Positions 17,741-25,143 of a stretch of 64,000 nucleotides of DNA are shown in pieces (position 1 is the stretch's first letter; each line of letters starts with the position of its first letter). The stretch covers positions 1 through 64,000 of the forward strand of contig NZ_DASQCC010000189.1 in the NCBI RefSeq assembly GCF_035634895.1, written 5' to 3'. The DNA is from Actinophytocola sp035634895 (GTDB lineage Bacteria; Actinomycetota; Actinomycetes; Mycobacteriales; Pseudonocardiaceae). A model generated the notes under the pieces. It did no database searches and was not told where the DNA came from. It saw only the letters and a program-made list of their open reading frames with translations. The translations under genes and the position numbers were made by a program.

Positions 17741-17841
17741 AATCGTGTTGGGTGTGATAGCCCTCACGGGTTCAGATCCACATCTTCCGCGCTCTGAACA
17801 GACAAAACGCCCGGCCCCCGTGATCTTGGGTGTCGGGCGTT
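17741..17841 (+). repeat. attR-like copy (degenerate 3' end of tRNA-Ser GGA)
   Basis: Direct repeat of 13779-13880 with scattered substitutions and one deletion; the T arm reads GGTTCAGATCCACATC and no longer pairs, so it is not a tRNA. The downstream terminator hairpin is duplicated too (ACGCCCGGCCCCC...GGGTGTCGGGCGT). Confidence 0.85.
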
Positions 17842-18062
17842 TCGTCATGTCATCCGCGATCGCGGCTTCACCGCCATACGAGTGCCGCGCGCTGGTCGGG
17901 ATTGCGCGGGTAGCTCCGAACGTCGAGGCTGGGTCCCTCATGCGCCAGCTCTCGGCGGGCGACGACTCCGGCTTCCTTCGTGACGGCGCAGCTTCGCGCG
18001 CTCTGGCGGTGTGTGGGGGTGCGCCGGACCCTGGTGGTGCGCCCCCCTGCCCCACCCCCCGG

Positions 18063-18200
18063 TTACTCCTCCTCGGGGGCGGCGTGGTCCGCTTTGCCTG
18101 GGGTTGGGTCCCGGTTCAGGTCGATCAGCGGGTGCGGTTCCGCGCCGTCCGGAGCGGCGTGGCGGCCTTCCTTCGGTCGGTCTTCTTCCTGGTCAGGCAT
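18063..18200 (-). CDS. Small acidic protein, 45 aa
   Basis: A short ORF, MPDQEEDRPKEGRHAAPD to a terminal EEE, started by ATG 18200 with an excellent GAGGAGG seven bases upstream. It is highly charged, with no membrane segment or signal, and should be intrinsically disordered. It lies between the right repeat of islet 1 and tRNA-Ser(CGA), in what is probably backbone DNA. I do not recognise the family. The strong ribosome-binding site is the main support. About 220 bp to its left (17842-18062) show nothing I can name. Confidence 0.55.
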   Translation of the reverse strand: MPDQEEDRPKEGRHAAPDGAEPHPLIDLNRDPTPGKADHAAPEEE

Positions 18201-18319
18201 GACGTCCTCCTCGTTTCTCCCACGTCAGCCCAGGCAGTATCGCGCATCCTCCGATGTGGGTTGCGGGGTACCAGTGGGTCTTGAGTCCCCCTCTCGGGGC
18301 GTCGGGTATCGTTCCTCTC

Positions 18320-18406
18320 GGTAGCGTGTCCGAGCGGCCGAAGGAGCGCGCCTCGAAAGCGCGTGAGGGTTCACGCCCTCCGTGGGTTCAAATCCCACCG
18401 CTACCG
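18320..18406 (+). tRNA. tRNA-Ser(CGA)
   Basis: 87-nt tRNA: acceptor GGTAGCG/CGCTACC, anticodon stem CGCGC/GCGCG around loop CTCGAAA (anticodon CGA), long variable arm GAGGG-TTCAC-GCCCTC, T-loop GGTTCAAATCC. CCA is not encoded. Its 3' part recurs at 27045-27103. Confidence 0.96.
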
Positions 18407-18409
18407 CTC
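18351..18409 (+). repeat. attL-like copy (3' part of tRNA-Ser CGA)
   Basis: 59 bp from CCTCGAAAGC to the base after the tRNA are repeated at 27045-27103 with two differences only. Both differences lie in the variable arm and compensate each other (a G:C pair against an A:T pair). Confidence 0.9.
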
Positions 18410-18418
18410 TGACTAGGT

Positions 18419-18458
18419 GAAACGTCGGATGAGTCGATCGTGACTCCTCCGACGTTTC
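18419..18458 (+). terminator. Hairpin after tRNA-Ser(CGA)
   Basis: GAAACGTCGGA / TCCGACGTTTC arms with an inner GAGTC/GACTC pairing, ending in TTTC. Probable tRNA terminator. It lies just inside islet 2, so it was brought by the element or is shared. Confidence 0.75.
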
Positions 18459-18465
18459 GCGCTCC

Positions 18466-18486
18466 GTCTCAGTTTCAGTCTCAGTT
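18466..18486 (+). repeat. Candidate integrase arm site, left end of islet 2
   Basis: GTCTCAGTTTCAGTCTCAGT, itself two GTCTCAGT units, 57 bp inside the left repeat. A matching block is at 26933-26953 and a weaker one at 13902-13920 in islet 1. The sequence from here to 18714 shows no supportable gene. Confidence 0.5.
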
Positions 18487-18714
18487 AGCCTGCCAAGGCA
18501 TCGCTTGCCGCCTGTGCTGTACGCCGCATCCTGGTAGCTACGGGCACCTTCAACCCTTCCGGTACTAACCAGTTCTGACGGCAGGGCCGGGCCGTCCCCG
18601 AAGCCGCAGCCCGATCATGCCGCTGATCTGCGTGAACGTTGCTCGACGTTTCTCGTCGACTCTCGCCGCTCCCCAACCTCTGACGGCCCGGAGACGACCT
18701 GATCTTGAAACCGG

Positions 18715-19268
18715 TTAGGCCACGAACCCAGCCAGCGACAAAAGCACGGTGCCAGCGCCGACGAGTCCCAGGCCGAACAGCTGCAACCGGATGGAGCCCA
18801 GGACCATGAACTTAGCCTTGGCCTCGATCTCAGCCGCCATCTGAGCCGCGTTCGAAGACGTCTTTTCGAAGACGTCTTGTCGATCGCCTCGCGCAACGCC
18901 ATTGCCTCGCACGCCTGGTGGCTCCTGTCGTCGGCGGCTTCACGCCCGATGTTCTCGACCCGCCGGATCAGTAGCTCGACCTTGCGGTCCAGGTCGGCAT
19001 CCGAGCGAATCGCAGGACCGGTGACCCTCATGCGTCCGGAGGCTGACGCCGCCGCAGCCACCGCTGCACCCACTCTCACAACAACGCCCGGTGACCTGCC
19101 GAAGATCCGACGAACGCGGAACCGGGCGCGAGCCAGCCAAGAAGCGATCCGCGGGTACAGCGGACCGTCACCATGCTCCTGCCAGGTCCCCTGGTAGGCG
19201 ACGACGGCACAGGCACTGCCGACCAGGGACAAGACCGTCCCTGCCGCCGTGAGCAACGTCTGAACCAT
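18715..19268 (-). pseudogene. Two-TM membrane protein broken by a 14-bp tandem duplication
   Basis: Reading from ATG 19268 gives MVQTLLTAAGTVLSLVGSAC (first membrane segment), a basic cytoplasmic region, and a helical stretch LDRKVELLIRRVENIGREAA. At 18851-18878 the 14 bases TTCGAAGACGTCTT occur twice in a row, shifting the frame. Removing one copy restores SSNAAQMAAEIEAKAKFMV, a second membrane segment (LQLFGLGLVGAGTVLLSLAG) and the stop at 18715. The intact protein would be about 180 aa. Function unknown; a longer GTG start near 19310 is possible. Confidence 0.75.
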
Positions 19269-19596
19269 GCTCGCTACGTCGCCAGACAGGCCATCGACGT
19301 TCCGCTCCACACTCCCTCTGGCTCCCTCGTACAGGCCGTCACGTAGCCCTGGGTCGGCGGTGTCAGCGCGAGCGGCGCGGAAGCCGCCCGTCCCGCGATG
19401 GATGTAGGCGACGTCGCCAACGCGACGGGCACGGCGCGCCGCCACCGGCGCGCGCCTTGATCCCATGGAGCCAAGTTCTGCAGTCAGCGGCGATACAAAC
19501 AAGACATGCAGATCGACATGGTGCGGTGTCCATGCACAGAGGACACCATGACTTATGCTCGGGCAAAATGATGGAGCGAGCACAAGGTAAGGACCA

Positions 19597-20478
19597 GTGA
19601 CCGGGCGTCGACTACATGTATACGGCGACGAGGCGAAATTTCGCGACGCGCTGCGACGGAACATAAAGCGGAGCGATGAGTTGATCGAGCAACTAGATGC
19701 CGCACGCTCTATAATCGAATCGATTCCACCTAACACTGCAGGTCTGCACGTCTACCTGCTACAGCATAGCGTTTTGGAGGAATTCCAGCCAGCATTCGCA
19801 AGATGGACACGAAGCAATAGCTCCCTCTTGCGAAAATACCTTGGCAGCGCGACAACGTCTTATCTGCAGCAAGGATGGAGATATCCACGGGACGATGACG
19901 CTATCGCGATAGCGGATCAATACTTGCATCACATTCAATACTCGAAATCGGAGCTAGAGAGAGTTCTTAACAAGGTACCACCAGTTCGCTCCGTGGAACG
20001 AAAGACCAATGAGGATCGATTTATTGAACTGCGCAACTCAGCGCTCATTGAGGAGACAGTTCTCAATTCATATGTTCGGCGCATGTCGCGTCTGAACACG
20101 AAGGCTGGAATCAGCGACACTATTGGGGCGGCGAAAGAAATTGTAGAGGCGTGCGCGAGAGCAGCTCTTGAAGATATGGGGTCTAGCGCCGACGGTGCGG
20201 ATTTTCTAGTTCTGGGAAAGCGACTAAGGAAGGAGATAAGCCAGCGAGCGCCGGCATCGCCGACTGCAAAATCGGCCCGCAGTCTCGAACTGATGCAACT
20301 TGGTTTCGTAAATATCGAGCAAGCCCTGGCAGAGCTGCGAAATGAACTGGGAGTAGGCCATGGACGCCGTCGAAATCCTACTGCACTTTCGACTCGGCAC
20401 GCACAGCTTGCAATAGACATCGCAGATACCTACGTGCGATTTCTAGTTCTAACACTGCAGGAGCTGAAGGTAATCTAG
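19597..20478 (+). CDS. Abortive-infection (Abi_C) family protein
   Basis: 293 aa from a GTG behind AAGGA. The C-terminal third has the Abi_C pattern: DTIGAAKEIVEACARAALED, then ALAELRNELGVGHGRRRNP and HAQLAIDIADTYVRFLV. RNxxGxGHG is the conserved HEPN-like RNase-type motif of this group. The N-terminal two thirds are helical and unrecognised. Family members have been linked to phage exclusion; activity here is inference. Base composition is markedly A/T-richer than the backbone, consistent with transfer. Confidence 0.75.
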   Translation: MTGRRLHVYGDEAKFRDALRRNIKRSDELIEQLDAARSIIESIPPNTAGLHVYLLQHSVLEEFQPAFARWTRSNSSLLRKYLGSATTSYLQQGWRYPRDDDAIAIADQYLHHIQYSKSELERVLNKVPPVRSVERKTNEDRFIELRNSALIEETVLNSYVRRMSRLNTKAGISDTIGAAKEIVEACARAALEDMGSSADGADFLVLGKRLRKEISQRAPASPTAKSARSLELMQLGFVNIEQALAELRNELGVGHGRRRNPTALSTRHAQLAIDIADTYVRFLVLTLQELKVI

Positions 20479-20867
20479 CGTTAAAACAGAATACGTTGAA
20501 TATCCAACGTTTCTACATAGATCAACGCGCGAGGAGTGCAGCCATCGTATCAATGATTTCGCCGACACCTGGCGCTTTCAATGAGAGTGCATCGAGACGG
20601 ATTACAGCGAGCCGCTGTCCGAGTCGGTCACCGCTGCGATCAGGGCGCTATCACCGCCTGGGCCGCGTTGGCACCGCGACGTGCGCCGGGTTAAAACTTA
20701 ACGTCTTAAGAACCTGTGGCCATGACATTCCTTCGCGATTCCGCGAGGTCGATCGACGCTCGCGTATTGGCGCGCTTCGGAGGTGGCAGCCTGCGGGTCC
20801 GACCTGCTCGCAGTGCCACCAAGGCTGCAGCGACTCGCCCAGCGGCGTTTGATTCATACGAAAGGGT
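20479..20867. other. Gene-poor gap in islet 2
   Basis: About 390 bp between the Abi_C-type gene and the phosphotransferase. Short open frames exist on both strands but none has a good start signal or protein-like composition. The right end must carry the promoter of the next gene. Confidence 0.5.
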
Positions 20868-21782
20868 ATGTGGCCGGTGCAGCGTCACCAGTGGGACGAG
20901 CTACCTGAACCGGTTCGTGCGGCGGTGCGCGACCGGTGCGGCGATGTCCTTGAGGTGCGCCCTGTCGAGGACGGGCGCAACTCGAACTTCGCCGCAGCGC
21001 TGGAGCTTCCGTTCGGTGACCGGGCTTTCTGTAAGGGTGTGCGCGTCGACAGCAACGCGGCGGGGATGTTGCGAGTGGAGGCGCGCGTCGGGCCGTACTT
21101 ACCCGTTCGCGTACCTCGGTTGCGGTGGGAGATCGAGGTCGCCGGGTGGCTGGTGCTCGCGTTCGACTACGTCCATGGGCGCCGTGCTGAGTTCTCGCCT
21201 GGCTCACCGGACATCCCGCTGGTGGTTGACGCGCTCACCGAGTGTGCTGTGCTGCTGACGCCGAGCCCGATCGAGTCGCTTCCCTCGTTGGGCGAGGTGA
21301 TCGCCCGGGTCGAACCGTGGCGGAACCTGCGTGACGATCCACCGGTTGCCCTCGATCCTTGGACTCGCCACCACCTCTCCAGATTTGCCGGGCAGGAACC
21401 CGCCGCGGTCGAGCTGGCCTCGGGACGGACTCTCGCGCACACCGATGTTCATGAGTTGAACATCCTGATCGATCGGGAAGCGCGGCTGCTGGACTGGGCG
21501 TGGGCGAAACTGGCCGCACCGTGGGTGGATATGAGTCATCTCGTCATCCGGCTGATCGCAGCCGGCCATACACCGGAGCAGGCCGAGGCCTGTGTGGCCG
21601 GTAGCGCGGTGTGGCGCGACACGCCTCCGGGGTCGGTATCCGCGCTGGCGGTCCAGATATACGGCATGTGGGAATATCTACGGCACACCGACCCGCGACC
21701 GATCCGAGAAGGGCCGACGCTCGCGGCTCGTCAGTGGGCGAATTATCGAGTGGAGACACAGTCGAGGGTTCCGTATCCGTAA
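20868..21782 (+). CDS. Aminoglycoside-phosphotransferase-fold kinase
   Basis: 304-aa protein of the APH/choline-kinase fold. The Brenner motif HTDVHELNIL (about residue 195) supplies the catalytic Asp and Asn, and LLDWAWA gives the metal-binding Asp. The N-lobe is short, with FCKGVRVDS holding a candidate ATP lysine. It could phosphorylate a small molecule or antibiotic, but substrate cannot be assigned. Start at ATG 20868 preceded by AAAGG. Downstream, 295 bp separate it from the next gene and hold a repeat and a hairpin. Confidence 0.8.
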   Translation: MWPVQRHQWDELPEPVRAAVRDRCGDVLEVRPVEDGRNSNFAAALELPFGDRAFCKGVRVDSNAAGMLRVEARVGPYLPVRVPRLRWEIEVAGWLVLAFDYVHGRRAEFSPGSPDIPLVVDALTECAVLLTPSPIESLPSLGEVIARVEPWRNLRDDPPVALDPWTRHHLSRFAGQEPAAVELASGRTLAHTDVHELNILIDREARLLDWAWAKLAAPWVDMSHLVIRLIAAGHTPEQAEACVAGSAVWRDTPPGSVSALAVQIYGMWEYLRHTDPRPIREGPTLAARQWANYRVETQSRVPYP

Positions 21783-21890
21783 TTCCCTCGACGGGGTTGC
21801 TGACGTCTCCGCAACCTTTCTCGTCGACACGCGGGTACGGCGTGCTCGGGATCGTTAAAATCACCGTCCTGGACGCAACTCTTCATCCCC

Positions 21891-21940
21891 CGGAGACGGA
21901 AAGCAAGGTTTTGCGTGCGCGCTCGCGTGCACTATGGCAC
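21891..21940 (+). repeat. Imperfect direct repeat, copy 1
   Basis: About 48 bp (GGAGACGGAAAGCAAGGTTT onward) recur with substitutions at 22561-22610. The two copies bracket the small gene at 22079-22423. Confidence 0.6.
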
Positions 21941-21982
21941 TCACCAACCGGCCTGATGCGGAACCTGCGATACGAGCACAAC

Positions 21983-22030
21983 GGAAGTCAGGCAGGTCGT
22001 GGACCCGCATGACGAACCTGCCTGACTTCC
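21983..22030. promoter_or_regulatory. 15-bp perfect inverted repeat upstream of a small gene
   Basis: GGAAGTCAGGCAGGT and its exact complement, separated by 18 nt, end 48 bp before the start at 22079. It could be a terminator for the phosphotransferase gene or an operator/attenuator of the small gene. No T-run follows. Confidence 0.6.
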
Positions 22031-22078
22031 GCCAGCTCCTCAAGTATCAATTGAACACGGTTCAAGAGAGATGGGTTC

Positions 22079-22423
22079 ATGTCGGAAGACAGCACCAACA
22101 ACACGACCGATCCCGCGCAATCCGACGACGACAGCGGATGGGGCGCACCGCTGTGGGATGACTCCTGGGAGGGACAGACCGGCCAGTTCGGTGATGCACA
22201 TTTGTGCGTGGCCACCAAAACATGGGGGGACGGCACGGTAGACGTCCTCGTCGCGCACGACCCGCATGACGACGAGGGCACGGGGACCACTGCCTATGCG
22301 CATCGCCACGGACACAACGTGACACCGTTGACGGTTCACGGACCGGCGACCGAGGTGGTCAAGACCGTCACGCAGGTATGGGGACCGCCCCAGACGACGG
22401 ACACAACGGTGCACGAGTCCTGA
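22079..22423 (+). CDS. Small acidic hypothetical protein
   Basis: 114 aa, soluble, no signal. The N-terminus is D/S/N-rich and disordered (MSEDSTNNTTDPAQSDDDSG), followed by a compact region rich in His, Asp and Thr (VDVLVAHDPHDDEG, AYAHRHGHNV). The histidine/aspartate cluster might bind metal, but I recognise no family. ATG at 22079 with GAGAGATGGG upstream. It stands alone between two copies of a 48-bp direct repeat, as though it were a separate cassette. Confidence 0.6.
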   Translation: MSEDSTNNTTDPAQSDDDSGWGAPLWDDSWEGQTGQFGDAHLCVATKTWGDGTVDVLVAHDPHDDEGTGTTAYAHRHGHNVTPLTVHGPATEVVKTVTQVWGPPQTTDTTVHES

Positions 22424-22560
22424 AACAAGGGTTCCGCGTCTGCGATCTGTCAACGACGGCCGCATTCGACACGCTCAGCCATCTTGTCGATGCAGATGCG
22501 GCGTTGCTCGTGACGTCAAACTTTACCCACCCCGGAGCCAGCCGAAAGACACCGATTCCG

Positions 22561-22610
22561 GGAAGCGGGAAAGCAAGGTTCTGTGTGCACGTACGCGTGC
22601 GCTACGGCAT
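22561..22610 (+). repeat. Imperfect direct repeat, copy 2
   Basis: GGAAGCGGGAAAGCAAGGTT onward, matching 21891-21940. The rest of 22424-22674 contains no supportable gene. Confidence 0.6.
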
Positions 22611-22674
22611 TTCACCGTTCGCCTTAAGACTCAGATGTGAGCTGCGGCGGACGTCAATCTTCCAGGAGGCTGCG

Positions 22675-23940
22675 TCAGCCAGGGACTTTGAGCATGGGGG
22701 CCAACTCCTGGCGCAGGTCGGCGACCGCGCGGTGGGTGTGCCACCGGCTGAGGGTGCGGGAGAGCTCACGCAGGTCGAGCCGGATGGTCGCGGAGTCGAC
22801 CCGCGCCGCGTCGTCCAGCACCTCGCGGGCGGCGACGCAGGCCTGGTCGATCTCACCGCTCTGGGCGTGCGCGAGCGCGCGGCGGACGCCGAACCGGGCA
22901 CGCGACCGGCACGCGGACACGGGAAAATCGGCCAACTGCTGGTCGAGCAACTCGGCGGCGTCGCCGGGACGGCCAAGCTCGTAGAGCGCCCACGCACGCG
23001 TCAACGCCACCTCGTCCGGGGCGGTCGAGGAACCCAGGACGGGCCCGCTGGTCTGCTGAGGGATGGCGAGCAGGGCGGCCGCCCGGTCGAGCGCCTCCTG
23101 GTAACCGCGCAGGTCACCGGCGAGCGCGTGCCCCTGGGCCTCACAACGCGCGGCAAGGCCCAGGATCCGTGGGCTGGCGCCCTGGTCCTGCTGCGCGCGC
23201 TGAGCCAAGTCGACGGTCTGACGGGCGTCGTGCCGGTACAAGGCGATCTCCGCGTGCCGGAACAACGCGAAGCTCGCCATGTGCGGGTCCCGGCCGGCGG
23301 TGAGCTTCACGGCCTGATCGGTCCAGTGCGACGCGCCGGACTCCTGGCCGGCCTCCTGGCACATCCACCCGGCGAACTCGGCAACCCGGCCGGCGAGCAG
23401 AAGCAGGTCAGAACGCATCGGCTCCGGGTTGTCGACGGCGAGGCTACGCAGGGTGTGCACCTGCGCGATGACCTGAGCTAACACCACGGACGGGCTGGTC
23501 ATCCGGCCGAGAGCACGGTACTGGTCGAACGAGGACCGCAGGACGCCGAGAATGTCGTCGTCCACGACCGGTCGGGCGGTACGGGCGACGGCGAACCCCA
23601 GCAGGGCGCCGGCGCCAGTAAGGACCTGACGACGAGGAAGCTCGGTGAACCGCAACGAGCCGTCCTCCAATTCCAGCACCCACACCTCGTCTGGCGAGGT
23701 CACCGCAGTGTCGGCCAAAGGGGTGCCGGTCGACTCCGGTGGGAGCGCGGCAGCCAGAACCCCGTCAGTGCCGAGCGCGCGGTCGCAGAGCTTGGCGAAC
23801 ATGGGATGCGGCCGCTTGTACCCGTTCTCGATCTTGCTGACCTGACCCTTGCTGTAGTTGATGCGGCGGGACAGCTCCCCCAGCGAGATACCGGCATCGA
23901 GCCGGCACTTCCGTAGCAATGCGCCAAAACTGTCGACCAT
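22675..23940 (-). CDS. XRE-family regulator, HTH plus TPR-like C-terminus (islet copy)
   Basis: 421 aa. Residues 1-65 form a classic HTH: LGELSRRINYSKGQVSKIEN. A short linker (EDGSLRFTELPRRQVLTGAG) and an all-helical C-terminal region of about 300 residues follow, compatible with TPR-like repeats (for example AALLAIPQ..., VALTRAWALYELGRPGDAAE). It aligns without gaps to the resident regulator at 58294-59559: same length, most residues identical, which makes them close paralogues. Start is ATG 23940 behind GGCAGGAG. Likely a transcription factor whose C-terminus senses a ligand or partner. Confidence 0.88.
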   Translation of the reverse strand: MVDSFGALLRKCRLDAGISLGELSRRINYSKGQVSKIENGYKRPHPMFAKLCDRALGTDGVLAAALPPESTGTPLADTAVTSPDEVWVLELEDGSLRFTELPRRQVLTGAGALLGFAVARTARPVVDDDILGVLRSSFDQYRALGRMTSPSVVLAQVIAQVHTLRSLAVDNPEPMRSDLLLLAGRVAEFAGWMCQEAGQESGASHWTDQAVKLTAGRDPHMASFALFRHAEIALYRHDARQTVDLAQRAQQDQGASPRILGLAARCEAQGHALAGDLRGYQEALDRAAALLAIPQQTSGPVLGSSTAPDEVALTRAWALYELGRPGDAAELLDQQLADFPVSACRSRARFGVRRALAHAQSGEIDQACVAAREVLDDAARVDSATIRLDLRELSRTLSRWHTHRAVADLRQELAPMLKVPG

Positions 23941-23978
23941 CAGCGTCTCCTGCCGTGAGTCAGGATGAGGAAGTGTCT

Positions 23979-24290
23979 TTATGGGTTACGGTGGATATCC
24001 GTTCCCGGGCTCTGATTGTGATCATCGAGTCGGTCGTTCGAGTTTTCAGGTGCGTCTGACTTTGGCAGCGTCGGTTTAGGTAATGTCCCGTTTGGCTCAA
24101 ATGGTATGGGGGGATCGTCTTCCTGTTCTGGCTTGTGCGGGCTGTTCGAACGAAGGAACATCCGTAGGATGTCCAACGCAACCTGTCGCCGTCGAGGATC
24201 ATGGGTGACGAGGGCAACGAGGACAAGCAGCACAATCAGGGCGACAATCACCTGAATGGCTAGCGTGGGACCTTCTAGTGACGGCATCAT
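23979..24290 (-). CDS. Small single-pass membrane protein
   Basis: 103 aa. One strong membrane segment (AIQVIVALIVLLVLVALV, residues 11-28) is followed by a basic HDPRRR stretch, an amphipathic helix (VALDILRMFLR) and a proline/aspartate-rich disordered tail. ATG 24290 is preceded by GAAGGA. It lies 38 bp upstream of the XRE gene and about 100 bp downstream of the TIR gene on the same strand, so the whole set may be co-transcribed. Function unknown. Confidence 0.65.
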   Translation of the reverse strand: MMPSLEGPTLAIQVIVALIVLLVLVALVTHDPRRRQVALDILRMFLRSNSPHKPEQEDDPPIPFEPNGTLPKPTLPKSDAPENSNDRLDDHNQSPGTDIHRNP

Positions 24291-24392
24291 GGCGTTCCGG
24301 TCCTTCGACGGAGAGATTGGTGCTCTTCGTCACCTTGTTGGGCGCAGCCGATACGTACATGTTCCGCGCGACCGCAAGATCATCATTTGTGT

Positions 24393-24821
24393 TCACACCA
24401 ACTCCGGGGCGTGCGGCTCCACTTGAATACCGAAACTTGACGCCTCCTCCGGTGCACACAGGTCAATCGTCGTTTTGTCGAACGCCAAGATGAATATTTT
24501 CATCCCCTGATTAGAAGCATAGTTAAATTCTTTTGCGGTCCAGAAAGTCTTTCCATACATTGCCGACTGCACAGCAAGGAGAGACGTCGCACTCAAGAGA
24601 GCGGCTGCGACCGCTTCATGCCTGTCGGTGCCGTAGCGGCGATGATGCAAGTCGTCTATATATGGATCGACAAGCGGTGAATATAATGCATCGAAATGAC
24701 GACGGGCGCGAACTGTAAGCATCTTCAAAATTCGCTTGGGTTGCCTGGAAAGCAGGTCCTCGATATCCTGAAGAACGGCCATGTCGTTATCGCAGCGCGC
24801 GTAGCTTACGAACACGGTCAT
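24393..24821 (-). CDS. TIR-domain protein
   Basis: 142 aa from ATG 24821. It opens with the TIR beta-A strand VFVSYARCDNDMAVLQDI. Later, GKTFWTAKEFNYASNQGMKI fits the TIR helix that carries the catalytic glutamate (W...E..YA), followed by strand FILAFDK. Bacterial TIR proteins of this size are often NADases acting in phage defence; the nuclease/NADase activity is inference. A longer ORF reaches 25025, but ATG 24821 has GGAG and overlaps the stop of the 21-codon ORF before it (ATGA). A/T-rich relative to backbone. Confidence 0.7.
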   Translation of the reverse strand: MTVFVSYARCDNDMAVLQDIEDLLSRQPKRILKMLTVRARRHFDALYSPLVDPYIDDLHHRRYGTDRHEAVAAALLSATSLLAVQSAMYGKTFWTAKEFNYASNQGMKIFILAFDKTTIDLCAPEEASSFGIQVEPHAPELV

Positions 24822-24883
24822 AGCACCATCTCCGACAGGGCGGGCGGCCGCATAAGGCCTGGCTGCGAGCCGGCGTCGGTCAT
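24818..24883 (-). CDS. 21-aa ORF bridging the HTH and TIR genes
   Basis: MTDAGSQPGLMRPPALSEMV plus one residue. Its ATG overlaps the stop of the HTH gene and its stop overlaps the ATG of the TIR gene, each by 4 bp (ATGA). No family known. The double overlap suggests it serves translational coupling, or encodes a small partner peptide. Confidence 0.45.
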   Translation of the reverse strand: MTDAGSQPGLMRPPALSEMVL

Positions 24884-25143
24884 GAAGCGCCTCCAGGAAG
24901 CGATTCCCATCGCACCTGCCACGCCAAGACGTCGCCGCCGCAACCCTCAACGAACGCCCGGGTAACCTCCCAGCTTGGCCGCTTCCGCCCGCTAGCGGCT
25001 CTCGACAGGGCCGACGGGCATACATGCGCCCTCGCTGATAGACCGCGATAGGTCAGACCGGCGCGTTGCTTCAGCGCACGAAGCTCCTGTGCGAATCTGG
25101 CGATCGAGCCGGTGCCATCGATCGCCTTCTCAGGCCGGGACAT
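24880..25143 (-). CDS. Small XRE/HTH protein
   Basis: 87 aa from ATG 25143 (MSRPEKAIDG). It has the HTH form typical of the N-terminal domain of actinobacterial STAND/NB-ARC proteins: ELRALKQRAGLTYRGLSARA, then CPSALSRAASGRKRPSWEVT and CGGDVLAWQVRWESL. Here the protein ends right after the HTH, so either the effector domain has been split off or this is a stand-alone regulator. The stop overlaps the next ORF, tying it to the TIR gene. Confidence 0.75.
   Translation of the reverse strand: MSRPEKAIDGTGSIARFAQELRALKQRAGLTYRGLSARAHVCPSALSRAASGRKRPSWEVTRAFVEGCGGDVLAWQVRWESLPGGAS

Larger units (their letters stand above)
13779..17841. mobile_element. Islet 1 integrated at tRNA-Ser(GGA), degenerate
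   Basis: About 4 kb bounded by the direct repeats 13779-13880 and 17741-17841. It holds a leftward three-gene toxin cassette, a complete insertion sequence and tyrosine-integrase fragments next to the right repeat. No intact integrase remains, so the element should be immobile. GTCTCAGTTCGGGCTCACT at 13902-13920, just inside the left end, resembles the inner-end motifs of islet 2 and may be an integrase arm site. Confidence 0.75.

Noticed and set aside
17741..17830. Second tRNA-Ser(GGA)
   Set aside because: The 5' half is missing, a base is deleted in the T arm and the acceptor no longer pairs; it is an att-type remnant.
17633..18055. Minus-strand 140-codon frame as an intact gene
   Set aside because: It joins an integrase fragment to unrelated DNA across the att repeat; no start signal.
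24393..25025. Longer 210-aa version of the TIR protein
   Set aside because: The extra N-terminus overlaps the HTH gene in another frame and is Arg/Gly/Ala-rich; ATG 24821 has a ribosome-binding site and the TIR strand begins right there.
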